A DNA stretch of 64,000 nt, from assembly GCA_037447655.1 (NCBI GenBank), contig JBBHKE010000380.1:64001-128000 (forward strand), written 5' to 3'. The DNA comes from Zygnema cylindricum. Taxonomy: Eukaryota > Streptophyta > Zygnematophyceae > Zygnematales > Zygnemataceae. The position numbers and the translations under genes were made by a program. Position 1 is the stretch's first letter. Each line of letters begins with the position of its first letter. Below, piece by piece: positions 36,901-51,092 of this stretch. The notes beneath the pieces were generated by a model that saw only the letters and a list, made by a program, of their open reading frames with translations, did not search any database and was not told where the DNA came from.

Positions 36901-38340
36901 TTGAAAACCATACCAATTCCTGTCGCATGACTACGCATAGCAGTTAGTAAACCATCTATTGTTGTTTTGTCCTTGTTTTTGTGTGCAAATGTATTTCGCA
37001 TTGTTTTTCCTTTTAATTGGCTTCCATCAACATTTAGCTCTTCAGTTTCACCTTTGCCAAATTTTGTTCCCAGATACTAAACAATCGTGAATTCTTAGTA
37101 AGGTCTCTTGCTGATTGCACACAACATAGAACAGTAGGAAAAATATTTGTATTTCTGACAGCTATGGGGTTTATTTTGGCCAAATCTTCAGCCCTTACCT
37201 CCCTTCAACAGGGCATTCGAAAACAATGACCTTCCCCTTTTGCGGCTAAGTTAAAAAAGTGGTCTTTTACGATACGGAGTATAGGTCACTTAATACCAAA
37301 CTCAATTATTGAGTGCTCACCACGAGTATCATACAACGACACACCACGCTCACCATATGTTGACATAAGCACGCAACATCCCCAGACCTGTCATCATAAC
37401 AACACATGAAGCAACTGCGAAGCTGGATTATTCCCGGATTCAAAAAAAGGAAGGAACAACTTATTCACCACTAGTCGAGGACCCACAGAAATCTACGTTG
37501 TTGATTTCTAAAAGGTTTTATGAATTGTTGTTGTTTAGGATTCTGTCAATGGAAAAGTCCATTACAAGTTTCCACACAATTTCAAACAGCGTACAGTACA
37601 GATGCAATAAGCATACTATACGCATACTTTTGAAGACTGGATTAAACAATGATGTTGGATAAAGTAGCACAGCATCCACATATATTTTGTTACTGAACGA
37701 ACCCTTCCTTATGTCCTCAAGATTACAGAAGGCAGTAACTGCTTGCATAGCACATAAAATCATGCTTACGTGACTGATTGGAGTCCAGTCAAATGCTTTT
37801 TCAGGGTTTACCGAGGTTTGCGAAAAAAACGACAAAAAGAGAAACGTCAACAATATTAAAGTTGCAAATTTTTCACGACATAATTACCAAAAGACAATAT
37901 CAACTAATCGGTCATCGCAATTTGATAACTGCAATTTTTTAATCTCGCAAGATAAGTAAAAAAGCCATTTGAAGATGTTCTGAATGCCAGCTGTGACCTA
38001 CGACCTACAAAGACTTGCAAAAACTGCAAACTCTACACATAATGTGTCTACTTTCCCCTCCTGCGCACTCTCCCCACCCCTCACTTTCAGCTTGCTTACA
38101 CATAAAATGCAGCATAACAGCTGCAATAATGGGCTTGAGACCCGTGAGATACCAAATGTGGCAAATTATGAATGTCGCTAAGAAAGGAATCAGAACTATA
38201 CACATGCAACGTACCTAAATGATAATGCCGAGATGCCTCTGACATGTCAAGGAGAAACCCATGTCAAGAGACAATTATTTTTAAAGAAAAAATGATACGA
38301 AGAAAGACCTGCACTCTCCAAACCGTGCAGATGAGGTGAA
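33950..38340. other. Intergenic stretch between TM9 and PIP5K 3' ends
   Basis: Convergent genes flank it, so both 3' UTRs lie here. Short frames only. Contains a TA run (about 36457-36468), C-rich stretches near 35922-35936 and AC/AAC-rich low complexity at 36600-36720. No convincing gene. Confidence 0.55.
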
Positions 38341-41300
38341 CTAGTCTTCTTGTTCCCTTCCTTCCGGGAATGTGGCGAGGATGAAGTCTTGAAAACGTTT
38401 CGCGTAAAGTTTAGGTGAAATAGATGAAATGGAGTTGCCATCGTACTGCAATTTCTTCACGTAGTGCTCCACTCTCTTCCACGAATCATATTCCTGATAC
38501 ACAAAAAAATACTTAATTTGTGGCCAACATATACAGCCTAAAACATTCTAACGATGTTACTACGTTTTACCAGATGACATGTTTGAAGGTCTCTGCCATA
38601 GAAAAATTCCTCAAAAATTTTTATTTACTTCTATTAAATGGAGATTCATAGAGTCGTTTGGATCAAACATTTACTGGATTCCGTATACACCCCTCTACCT
38701 CATAAATGCAACTAAGGTTGAAGGGAACAAAGTCTCTGTCCAATGGACAATCGACTGTGTACCATACACAACAACTGGAACTAAAAACCGATACTATCGA
38801 CCTATTCTACACCGTGAATTGCTAGTCGTGTTAATAACACTAATTCGGCCGGTTTTTTCGCCATCTGAACACACATTAGTGTTAAAAATACAAATTGTTC
38901 TTTTCTTAACAGTAATTTTTTTTATTTAGTTCATAACCAGCCATATCCGATCGTAACTGAATTTGGATTAATAACACGTACGAATCCCACGAATATAACA
39001 TCTTAACCCTAACAGAGGTTCACAGTGTAGTTCACGCCACAAGAAATAACAGAGAACAACAATGAAAAAAAGCAACTAGGACAAAACAATAGCAGCTAAC
39101 CTGAAGGATGTCGATGATGCCAAAGTAAAGCACCACCGGATAAGCTTCAGCCAGTTCAGGATCAATGATGGGTGTTCGAACAATTTTATCTGAACGAACA
39201 GCTGTCGCCTCCATCCCCTGACCCAAAGAACCCAGTGTGCTTTGAAGAAAGGGAGATTGCATCGTACGTTCTCTTCTCATCTCCTTCTTAGGCAACACCT
39301 GTGATGCACAGAAAACTTCAGAAAGTAAATTACACCACTAATTGGCATCCTTTTTTTTGCCCTTGGTTGTCCCATACCAAAAATTTCTACCGGGCAGCAA
39401 AACTTGGTTCACCATTAGCTTTTAGGCTTCAAAAATTTGCACAGCATTCACTTGAACCTATCAGACATATGCCACTGTGAATCAAGTCACCTGTTCCAGT
39501 AATGACAATCACTTGCCACTTATGTTACCCTTCCAAGACCTAATTTTGACCAAAGTCACAACCAGTATGTTATCAATTTCTTCAATTACATCATCGCGTA
39601 CCACATTAGTTCAACATTACTAAAGGTTCCCGATTTTTGACACTTACCATACATTAGCAAAGATCAGGAATTATAACCTAAAATGTGTGTGGAGTATAGA
39701 CATCCACATGGCTCTCTTCTGCGTGACAAGTGGAGCAAACAATTTCCCATCCACACTAGGAGGTTGTCCAGACCAAGAACTACCATTGGAATAATCACAA
39801 CCTTGAATCCACAACTAAAGGTTCTGGCTCCAATAAACCCAGAGTCATTCCTATAGACAAACTTGGGCACCTGCAATTCTAAGAACCGTGACAAAAGTTC
39901 TACATCATCAACCATTTAAAAGTAAAAAATAAAAACACAGTTGCCTGTTTCAATAAAAAGCACTCGATAACCTCCAGACCTTTCATATTCATGCCTCCTC
40001 TTTTACAAAAACACTGCTTTGAAGGACATGAAACTTACAGAAACTGTTTGGCCAATTTGTTTGCTCGGTTCATCTTCCAGCTTCTCATCGAACGAAACAG
40101 AGGTCTTGGAAATTCCTGCATCAAACAAGTACCAAAAGGATAGTGGCACACTAAGTGAGAAACAAGAGTGGGCAAAGTAGATTGCAGCAGCTTGGAAAAT
40201 TGTTCAGGGTGACACAGATTAGAGCCGGCCAATTTCTGAGCCTTGTACATAAACTCAAAGTTAGTATCAAGATCGACAACATTTAAAAAGAACAAACTGT
40301 AAGCGAGGACCATGAGGATTTAAAATTTGAAGATCGGCATGGACTTAGTATAGAGAGACAGAGGACACATGTGAGCAAACTGGTAGGACTGCATATGAGA
40401 GAAAGCAGGCTTGTTCTGCCGTACAGAACTGGACAACATCTGCAGACACAGAGAACTTGGACTCAAAGCAGGATATATATATATATATAAAAAGCATATT
40501 AGGGAAACAAATGGTCACAGTTTTTGGTTGGGCCCTGGAATTGGAGAGGATCCTAGAGTCAGTGTAGATTGTTCTTTATAAGCTTTTGCAAAAAACATAG
40601 AGTCAAATCGACACTAGACAAGAACCCATCCATCCTGAAAACAAACATACAAATTGGTTTCGGCATAACTTTTCTTCAGTCATACAATAATAACTTCAAC
40701 CAGAAGATCATACTTCAGCATCTCTAAGCTTTCTTTGCACAGAAATCCTGACAGCCACCTTTCACCTTCTCCATTGTAAAAAAGCAAATGGCCTTTCCTC
40801 ACCATTATTTGTTAAAGGTGGTACTGAAAGATCCTTAGACCCCATGGGATCATCTGAAATTGTCACAAAGGGCGGTGGTTTGTGAGAAGCTTTGAAATGC
40901 AGACCAAGAAGGAGACTGTAGTCCATAATGCCTTGCTCCTCTAAAAACTGACAATCTTTGTAGATCTGACTGCATTCGCCACAATACAAACAATGTGAAA
41001 TAAAACTCCAGTTAAATGCTTTTACATAGACAAGACCATAATATCCAGACCGTTTTTCACACATGTACTAATATACACGTTTTCAACAGTAATATACATG
41101 CCATGAAAACAGATAAATGTTCAGTCTCACTAAAAATCCACAAAATCCATTATTAAACTTTAGCCCTTCTTCTCAGCTAAAAAACATTGTGACGTACGAA
41201 GAAGGAGCACTGATACTTCTGCCAGGAGTGTTTTAAGCCACAAAAGAAAAGACATCGTCTCAATCAAGACTCACCGGACCATAACAAACTTCAGCCTAAA

Positions 41301-44300
41301 GGTACATCCGCTAAACTAAAAACAGCTATTTCACGCCTACCTCCATTTACTGAAATGCAAAAGAAAGAAAAAGGGATTGTTGATGCATACTCTTGCAAAA
41401 GCGTCCTGTCCCTAGCCGGCAAATAGAAAAGCAAGTCAAGATCAAGGTCTTTCAGTGTTGTAGTTTCATCAATCTCAATCTTATTTGTGCTCCTCCCCTG
41501 AGACGAGCCTTTAAGATCAAAACGCCGGTGAACGCGATGCTCTGATTGCAGTAAATTCCCCATGACTACAAAACGGACCTGCATGAAAAAAACAGCTTGC
41601 ATCTTTTACCGGTCTCTAAAAAAGAGCATGGACTTCAAAGTGAACAGTTATCTTAAGAATAATGCATAAAGAGGCAAAGGTTCATTGTCCTTGACTTCAC
41701 AACATGATGAAAACAGCGAATAACGACTACTAAATTGTTACTCTTCGACATCAAGGAAGACAGTCATTTTGCCATTATGTAGTTCCTATTATTGCAAGTG
41801 ACAAAACGGAAGCTAAGAAATGGTCTGACCTTGCTCCCAAGGTGAATCTTGACCTGATGCAGACCGAAAAACTTTGTGAGTATCGTGTTTTCTTCTGTCT
41901 GCACATGGCGATAATATGCAGGAAGCATACGTAGCAAAGCCTGCCCCAAACCAAGGAACAATAACGCAACTTACTAACAATATCCAGCTTTTCAGAAAAG
42001 GCGGGAAAGTACAGACCAGACAGGGCAGATGGGAATCATTCAGAAAAAATGGATGAATGCAAAAATGGTTTGAGCCAGAACAAACTACTGCAAAAAAGCG
42101 TTTACAGTAATGACCTCTAAAGTCAGCCCCAGAATTATACAAGGAATCCTGACTTTAAAATCGAAGGAAGGAAACACATCAGCAAAAGAGCTAACGGATC
42201 TATGCAGAAGAGGTAACAAAAAAGAGACAAGGTTAGAAAGAAAGAAGAACAACTAAGAAAGAAGAAGGCTGAGAAAGAAAAAGCCTATGAAGCAGAAGAT
42301 AAGAGAGGCCGACCCAGGTTTTAAGGGAGAAAGATGAGTTTGTATAACTAGCAAACCTACCGATACTTCCGATTTCCTCATGGTTTTTATAATAAAACGA
42401 TCATCATGAGATAAAAAAAAAACACTTCCAGACTTTCCAGGAGAAGACATCTCACGCAATGCGTCAGAGCCACATAATGATATCATATAGTCACTCGGGT
42501 CGATTCCAAACATGCTCCGAAGATGTCTGCAAAAAACATCAACCAAAGTCTTCAATACATCAGGGTTACCAAACTGATCCATATACCAAGGCATCTTTCA
42601 ACCATAAAGCCAAATCAGAGGCAATTGAATGAACGAAAACAGGGAACTCGGATTTTTTAGCGCTATATCGTAAATATTGTGATCTCAGATATCGCCAAAA
42701 AAAGCCTAAAAGGTAGTCAGCTGGAAAATCTTATATTCCCGTTAAACCATTTAGAACTGTTAATCTACGCCTGTACAGATACAAACAATAACGGCTATAC
42801 GGCATACCTCATTCGACAAACCAGCAATATCGTAACTGCATACCAGCCGTTGTGATACCCAACAATAAGAATTTGTCATCCCATGATTACAACAGTTATG
42901 TGCTTAAACATGCTCGATTGGAACAACCAACCACTTCACAGGAGGTCTATTCTATTGTGGATTACTAGTTGGTGCACATATTCCAACAATTTAGCCTGAA
43001 GTTTTTGATGAAACCTGCAGCTTCTGGGCTTCTCATACAGGTGTCCCTACAGAAGGGTCAGGTGTGTCATAAACAGGGGTGAAAACATTTACATCGGTCA
43101 ATTACCGGAGATTATCGTGGTATCCACATCTATCAATAAATTAAGTTCTGAATGTATTGAGCGTTTGCATTAGGTTAAAAAAACTAGTGTCTCCACAATA
43201 AGCATGCTGTCTAATCCTTAGGACCAGAAGGTGAAACTACAAGCATGGGTGTGAAAAAGTACAAGCAGGTTACTGCAGATGGGATTTCTGCAGAAAAATA
43301 AATGAAACACTACAGCTATTTTTTAAACACAGTTGGCACAAATGTAAGTGCTCCTTCTGTAAGTCAACAAACACCAAACTCAAGAGGCTAAAGTTAAGCT
43401 GGAAATATTTGTCCAAGTAATTAGATTAGCATTGAAAATGCTCAGCAGTTGCTCTTTGTTAATCCACAACCTTACAAGCCAGATTACAGACTTTAAAAAT
43501 AAGACCCAGTGGTAAAAGAATAAAGGCAACATTAGCTTCATGGAGAGTGGACTGGGGTCGTCAGTATCAGAAAAAGCAGTTAATAAAATGTTGTATGTGA
43601 CATTGTGCGTTCAATGTACAGCACAAGTACTAATGGACGACTATACATTGATTCAAGTCTGCCAAAATCCCAGCGTACAACGGCAAAGCTCAGTTGATCA
43701 GCTGTTCAAATCACTGTTGTAGTATTGTGCTGTCTCGAAACAACATTTTCAATTCCCAAAATCATAACCCAGATGTGTCAAGGGGACGAGCTCACGAGAA
43801 ATATCATAGCCATAAGTTTTTCAAGGAAAGTACTATCTGTCCTTTCCAGATGTAGAGTCGCATGATGGCTGTAACTTGAAAATCCTCTGTTGCTTTCCTT
43901 CACTTAGCACATACATCAAAAAAATATTGAGAATCGTTTTTTATTGTTACACAGTCACGGAAAGTTATCCAACATATCCTTTTTAGGCAACCCCATTCTC
44001 TGCGAAACTCGACTGTTTTAGCTGAACAATAGTTAGGGTTTGTGTCGTGGCCATGGGATGGCTTTGCTGAAAACGGGCATACCTGAATACATGTGGACAG
44101 AAATCCTTCCACCTAAATGGTTGCATGTTATGAGGTGGTGTTTGTTGTGTGCCTTCTGATGGAAACCGAACCATGCTCGTCTTTGGGCTAAAATCTGACT
44201 CTTTGACGTCCCGCATTGTGTCAGCTGTCATTTTTCCAACTGCATACCTAGTCAAATTAAAAAAAAAAAAAACATAACATCAAAACAAATGTAAATGAGG

Positions 44301-47300
44301 GGATCACAAATTTATTTCGGATATGATCGTCTTAATTCCTTTGCTTTGGGATTAAAATATAAATTCAACAGCTCTGGATGACGGTAAATTCAGGAAATGA
44401 AAACTCTTACGGTTAACAATATTACAAAACGAAATTGCTGAAATCCAGTAGCTGGAAAGAAAATACACTCGTGACAGTATGCTTAATGAATAACACAGTT
44501 TGCAGATAGGAAATGCCCTCAAAAGCATAAGAATAAAATGAAACAAATGCGGCAAGCGTCACATCGTTAACATCACAATGTCTCATGGATTCAAGGAAGA
44601 TATTGAACAATGAAGAAAACATGGGATGTTGAATAAGAAATCTAGCTCACAAGTCACCATGCTGTTAAAGAAAATTACCTTATTCCAAGCTGCAATGTAA
44701 GCATGAGATCATAACTTCGATGACCTTCCAATATCGACTCCCCTGCCTTCTTCCCTTCCCTTTTATGCCATGGCACCTTCTGCAGCCAATGCTCATCCAA
44801 AGACTAGTGAATAGTGGAAAGGACGGTGAATCAGAGGGGAAAAATTTGGCCCAATCATGAATTTGAGTGGATTCTCACAGCATGCTCATAACAGCTTAAA
44901 AGGCTTTTTTCAGACATGCTTCACATTCCCTCTCCCACGGATGGGATCAACTCTCCCTCACAAAATAAAAAAACAACCTGACTCTACTGAATGACGAATC
45001 CGTACATGCGATATGACATTCCAGGAAGGGCCATTACACTTTCGACTTCTAAGACATACTCTCCTTACTTGTCCTGGAATTCAACCATGCATTCTTCGTC
45101 AGTCTAAGCCTATAACTCGTGGCTGTCTTGACCTTTGTGGTGCGGCCATTTAACCTGCATTTTTCATGTAACTGAATAGGTGTTCTTGCCCACATGGACA
45201 TCCCAAGTCGCAATGTCAATTCATTCGATAACAATAATGACAGAATCCTAACCTAAATGCGAAGACTAAAACAAGCATAGTAGGACCAATGAAAACATCC
45301 ACAAAGGAATTGGAATCATAGAAGAGACGTCTAGAACTCGTAAAAAACTCGTCCAGCTCTCACAGTAACAAACTACAAACTTGCACTCCCATTAACATAC
45401 TCTGATGTGATCATTGACGCACCGGCAACGACGCGGTCATCCTTGCATCTCGCTCCGAAATCAGCTCTCCTTGAACATATTCCCTTTCAACGGGAACATT
45501 TGCACTGATTGATGCAGATGGGGTTCTACTTTGAGAAGCAAGCATGGGATCGTGAGACATTGATCTCGGCTCATGCACTTCTGCGGTGGACACAGCTGAA
45601 AAGGCATTTTACTATCATAAAAGGATTGCAAACACATGAATACCGCCATAAAAGGAATGGAAAAACTGATTCAACTATGACAAACAGCTGCAAGCAAGCA
45701 GAAGGATCTTCACGTTAAAAATTTCTTCACCACCTACCTCGTGAGACACCACCACCTTCAGAGATGCGTCTTCCAATGTCGCTCACTGAACTTCTTAAAG
45801 TTATCTTGGAACCGCTCAAAGCATTCTGTCCATCACCCACATATCGTGGAATCTTCTCATTGCCAATCACAGCCTCTTCAGGCAACGTCGACAGCTTTCT
45901 TGGCTCAGTAGACGGATGTTCACCAATTTCATCAAAATCATGTACATTGCTTTCCAGACTAACATTATTTTCTGCATTCTTAGAGATCCCTCCCGCCATG
46001 TCGGTGAGTGCTTGGTCAATCCCTAGGTGTTTGGTGTGTTGAGGGCTTTGGATTGAAGTCCTGGAATCTTCACCGGTCAGAGATAGATTCAACCCGTCTG
46101 CCTGGAAACCATGTGATGCCACGGGCAAGGGACCGGCCCTTGGAGTGCTAGCTTCTGAATCCGAATGTGAAAAAGATGCCGAGCCCTCCGAATACAGGGA
46201 AGACGCGTTCCCAAGCAAAAGGTTCCCTCCACTTGACTGAACAGCCTCTTTGCTCCCTTTTCTTTCATCAACATCATCCTTTTCTTTTCCTTTTTGTTTC
46301 ATAACCAAGGTGTCTAATTGCTGATCTGCATGAGAATTAGCTTTTAGTGCGCGCACACTATCTATTGCTGCCATCAACTTCTTCATCCCTTCAGAACCCT
46401 CCCCTCTACTACTTGAATACTCAGGAAAATATTCCGCTTGGGACTCTGCTGGTGCCACCCTTGATATCCATAAGCTATCTAAATTCTTTATCTTTGAGTC
46501 CATTTCATCCGTCACTTTTTTAACCAAATCCCTAAACTGCTGTATTCCACGAGCCCTTCCTTCTCTCGCCGCACAGTCGTCTTTCACAGTGGTCATGTTT
46601 TGAGTCGAAACAACACTGTCTTCTCCACTCTCCTTACTTTCACTCCCCATTTTGCCCTCTAGCTCTTCTACATGAAATTGTACCCTTCCATTGTCATGAG
46701 CCCTGAAGTCCTGTTCTGCTTGTCCACCTGAGTCAGTGGCTGTAATGCCCCCCCGAGGAGAAGAAGGCAAGGCATGTTTGCTGTATCCTTTTGGATAATA
46801 AACACCTCTTCCGTCCTTCCGACCTTCACTCCAAGTTCCCTCAAAACAGGCACCATCTGTCCAGATAAACCTACCACGGCCATGCTCCCGACCATCAAGC
46901 CATTCTCCTTCGTATTTATCACCATTGGCCCACAGAAAGGTGCCAACGCCAGACATAAGCCCACGTTCCCAAGCTCCTGCGTATCCATTTCCATTTGCCC
47001 AAACATAAGTTCCTTCACCTTCCGCAGCCCCACCTTTCCAAAATCCAGTATAAACATCTCCGCTGGCATACTTCTTTGTACCCAGCCCTTGTTTTGCATC
47101 TGCCACAAATTTGCCGACATAAACGGACTTGTCGGGTCCCCGGAGTCTCCCAAGTCCCTGCAACAATGGGAGAAGCCAAAAATCTTTGTCAATGGTAAGC
47201 TTAACCAACCTCCCTTTAAAGTTGGAGAATCCTGAAAAGCTGCCCACTGTAGGCTGACTGAGAACAAAGCAAAACCCTGATGACCCGACCGCATCCACAC

Positions 47301-48648
47301 ACATAGAAAAAGGGATTTTAACCTGAAAAAGATACAAAATTCAATAGGTCCTATATTTCACTAAAATGTTTCCCAAAAAGAAGAGAAGCAAAAAGTATCT
47401 AAAACAGCCAAAAAGAACACGACAACAAAACTCCACAATTGTGTGTCATCCAAAGGAAAACTAATAAACTACCAAAACAAGTGTAGCCACAACATGAAGC
47501 ATTTCACATTGAGAGCATGTTGCAAGCATAGTGGTGCTCGATAACAATCAAACAACCCTCAAAATAATGACTCCTTAAAGAAGAACCAAGGAGACAGAGA
47601 ACCAGCTTGCACATTTTCGAAACAGACTTGCTTCAAGATATATGCAGAAACCTTGGAAATAAACAAACTAGTTTACTATCAACAACAGGTTTGTGGATGC
47701 AAGTGCTGCTGAACTAGCGAATTAAGACTGAGGAGGGGGGGGGTGTGAGTGGGAGGACAAACAGAATGTTCTATAGCTTGCCTCAAGGGTTGAAAAGTTA
47801 TGCGACAGGGCTTAAAACGGGCCGAGGAAGGAATTCAATTCACCGTGGTCATAGATTGTATATATTCCCAGGTACAGGATTAAGAAAACTTAAAAAAAGG
47901 CAAAACAACTGCACTCTCTATACCCTAGCAATACATGTAATGCACCACAAGAAGTTAAGCGAAAGCGAGACCTCCAAACCTTACAAGTGTCTGGCAGATT
48001 GCGGCATCTGGAACCGAACCCCTGCTACAGGACTCTGCTACAAGTTGGCGAAGATGGTGAAGAACTACATAACAGTAAGATTCCTTCGTTTGTATGGTTT
48101 AGGTGCTTAACAAAATTGATAAGCTAATGGCTACACCTCAGCATGGATAATCCACAGGACCGTGCTCAAATGACTCAAAAATGAATAGCACCCACACGAG
48201 CACAGCAGCAACCACCATCCTTCCAATCACTAAGTCAATCCACACCGCACAAAGTTACCAAATGAAAGCAAGAAAAAAAATTCCAATGCTATCTGCCTAC
48301 TACATACAAAGGCTGAAAAAACTATTTCGGTGTTGATACCTTAGCAACAAAAATTGGCATGTCCAATGCAATGCGAGACTATGCATCTTCATATGCTCCC
48401 TGTCCTGCTCCCACCTGCATTTGCCCTTGGTGCCATTGTCCATCATACGTGGCCCCAGACGGCCACATAAATTTGCCCTTTCCGTGTTTCCTCCCTTTAT
48501 ACCAATCTCCTTCATAAAAGCTTCCGTCCCTCCACTCGTACCGGCCAACGCCATGGGGTACGCCGCTTGCCCATTGCCCCTTATAGGAATCTCCATTGGG
48601 GAATGCTTTAGAAACCTCTACACCTTGGGCCAGTTGAGAAACAAACAT
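38341..48648 (-). CDS. PIP5K: Phosphatidylinositol-4-phosphate 5-kinase with eight MORN repeats, 12 exons, 1058 aa
   Basis: Makes PI(4,5)P2 from PI4P at the plasma membrane. Model: complement join 38341..38493, 39101..39298, 40039..40115, 40803..40969, 41391..41578, 41830..41940, 42361..42526, 44083..44247, 44679..44803, 45423..45595, 45738..47157, 48415..48648; all phases fit. Residues about 22-200 hold eight MORN repeats ([38 protein letters not shown] and so on). A Ser/Glu-rich linker of about 430 residues follows. The kinase domain is about 635-1058: [15 protein letters not shown], glycine loop GKSGS at 736-740, Lys753 (FIIKT), DLKG 819-822, catalytic MDYSLL 876-881, IID 1003-1005, and activation loop WKRVEH with Glu1017, the residue favouring PI4P as substrate. 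Start ATG at 48648 is the first in-frame ATG; a 5' non-coding exon is possible. MORN-kinase fusion is typical of plant type-B PIP5Ks; the long linker is unusual. Confidence 0.93.
38825..39035. repeat. Intronic repeat with TTAATAACACTAAT inverted pair
   Basis: In the last intron of PIP5K, TTAATAACACTAATTC (about 38830) faces ATTAGTGTTAAAAA (about 38876). The following TTCACAGTGTAGTTCACG near 39017 resembles blocks near 14420 and 56985. Likely a small inserted repeat; its limits are uncertain. Confidence 0.4.
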
Positions 48649-49215
48649 CGCTGCGAGATTCAAGACTCGAGAGAAAAATAATGAAGATATTCACGCGGCT
48701 ATGGCTTTGCATAATGACACAACGGATCTGACATAAATGAAATAGCTCGCAAAAGCTCTAAGCGTTTTCACGGTTCTTTTCTCTTAAAAGCGCCCACCTG
48801 ATAGATTACTGGAGGTATTCAGAGAATGAGGACTCTGAAAGACTTTTCCTGGTTTTGATCAAATTCTTCCTCCCCGAGCGAACACCTAAACCTACATCCA
48901 GCGCAGTCAAAGGTCTCCTGATGCAACCATCCTCTGCATAGAAGAGAAGACAACGCCGACATCAATTTAGCATTAACAGATAAGCGGCTAAGTATGCCCT
49001 AACACGTTTCAGCAGCCAGCTGTCTTCGCAGCCAACCAACAAGAAAAAGACACACAGACACGGAAAAACCAAACCGCGTCTGGCAAGAGAAGCTGTTGAG
49101 ACTGGCAAGATGAGACGGTAGAGGGGACCAAGTAGGCCCCATACATTCGTATGTGGTTGCCGTACGGTAAGTACCGCATTTCAAATGGCAATATGAAAGA
49201 AGGCTTGCTATGTGG
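48649..49215. promoter_or_regulatory. PIP5K upstream region
   Basis: Holds the PIP5K 5' UTR and proximal promoter by position. No TATA box stands out. The repeat-rich block starts right behind it at 49216. Confidence 0.35.
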
Positions 49216-50029
49216 CAGAGGTCGCAAACGGTCAACCGAAACCGTGACCGACCGTTAACCGACCGCCCGCGCCGGATCCGGAACGGATTCGGTTGCCAAA
49301 TTTTGGGGGTCGGGCGGTTACGGTCGGTTGATTCACCAGGAAAAAAAAAAGGTCGGTTGCGGTCGGTCAACCAAAAAACTAAAAAAAATGAAAATTTTGT
49401 ACTGTCCCTATAATCCAACATTCTTGTACTTTGTACTCGTTGGCATCGTGGAAGTACGTGACATCATGATTAGCGTCGCAAATCTGACACGGTACTGTAG
49501 TAAGCTATTTATTTCGCAAATCAAAGGGAACGTGACAAAGAGTCGCAAATCTGACACGGTAAAACACTATTCATTTCGAAAATCTTAGGGAATGCGACAA
49601 AGCGTCGCAAAGCTGACACGGTAGTACAATATTCATTTCTCAAATCTTAGGCAACGCGACAAAGCGTCGCAAATCTGACACAGTAGTACACTATTCATTT
49701 CGCAAATCTTAGGGAACGCGACAAAGCGTCGCAAATCTGACACGGTAGTAACACTATTCATTTCGCAAATCTTATTGAACGCGACAAATCTTAATTATTG
49801 GCTTATTCCGTCGTACATTGATTAATTTTGTACTTTTTCGGTTACGGGCAGGCACAGTTAGTCGCGAAAAATCAAGATTCGGTTAATTTATTTTTTCGTA
49901 AACGACGGTCGGTTAACGGTTAACAATTTTGGAGCGTGACAAAACTCGGTCGGGCGTCGGTTACTCAGATTTTGAAAAAAAAAAACGGTCGGTTTCGGGT
50001 ATGAATTTTTTTGACTTTTGCGACCTCTG
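49216..50029. mobile_element. 814-bp element with CAGAGGTCGCAAA inverted ends carrying a minisatellite
   Basis: CAGAGGTCGCAAA at 49216-49228 is the exact inverse of TTTGCGACCTCTG at 50017-50029. Subterminal regions are rich in CGGTCGGTT / AACCGACCG words in opposite orientations. Ends starting CAGAG recall hAT elements, but the flanking 8-mers CTATGTGG and ATTATCGG do not match, so superfamily is open. It holds a 62-bp tandem repeat. No transposase. Confidence 0.6.
49475..49793 (+). repeat. 62-bp minisatellite, five units
   Basis: Units start GTCGCAAATCTGACACGGTA at 49475, 49542, 49604, 49666 and 49728 (spacings 67, 62, 62, 62) and contain ACACTATTCATTTCGCAAAT. Units are diverged by a few substitutions each. 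Confidence 0.95.
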
Positions 50030-51092
50030 ATTATCGGATACCCGAAAAAAGGCCCATATCGATTATCGGCAAATCCTTACCGATACACAACACTACGAAG
50101 TAACCAAATAGACATCCATAATGATGAAAAGAAAACGTACGAAATTGTACATTTCGATGATACCGACTAGCGACATGGCTGTCACATGACCCGTAGGGTT
50201 GCCACACCTTTGAGATCGGAAATTACCGCCTGCTTACATCAGTATCGACGGCGTCATTAATGTGCCCGTACATGCAGGTGGACGGTTAATTGAAAAACCG
50301 ACAAAGGTGTTCATCAATGCTATATATCTTTTCGGAATTGTCGTAATGCTATCGCAGAAAAACTGAGCGCAATTTTTACGAATGTCCATGTTTTTCTTTG
50401 CAATTGCGAATCGGCCTTTACCATTTTGCCTCACAACAGTATTTTACGTACGTACATTGTTATATATAATGCTATGTATTCGGAAAAGGGAATTGATCAT
50501 GGCAGTGAGTGTTTTGGTTGCGCACAGTCACTTACGTCATTTTGTCAAAAATTGCAGTTTGAAGTACACATTGGTACAGGGAAAGTACCGTTGAGTCTAA
50601 ATTTGACGCTCAATCGGGGACAGCTTTGACTTTCAAAATATTGCTTCAACCGCGTAAACTTTTGCCGCGTTTGCGAACGTCGACCGTCATAATAAAATTA
50701 GCAATTCACACGGCCATCGAACGTTTACGGTAACAAAACTGCGGCAACCACATGTAAATAAGTGTTGCAGACAGTCACTTTTTGTCTTTACGTGAGCTCC
50801 ACGGTGAGAGCACATTGGATTTTAACTTAGCCCCAAAATTGAAATTTAGTCGTGTAGGCGTTACATTAAATTTAGACACAAATTGAAACGAAACCTCTTT
50901 AAACTGAAGTACTGTACTCTAAGTCTTGTACGGAAATATTAAAAATGTTGATTCATAGATAGTGTGGCTCGATTTCGTCGCGCGTGACGACGCGCATTTT
51001 ATTCATTTAATTTAAATTTATATTATTACGCCGGTTCGTTTTATTATAGTGTACAAAGTTTATTTCGTTTTGTGCATTTTAATATTTCCGTA

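Noticed and set aside
37518-37853. Minus-strand frame with EKAFDWTPISHVS, faintly like a LINE reverse-transcriptase motif
   Set aside because: No catalytic YxDD box or other RT block in the neighbourhood.
49475-49793. CRISPR-like array
   Set aside because: The whole 62-bp unit is repeated, with no unique spacers, in a eukaryotic mobile element: a minisatellite.
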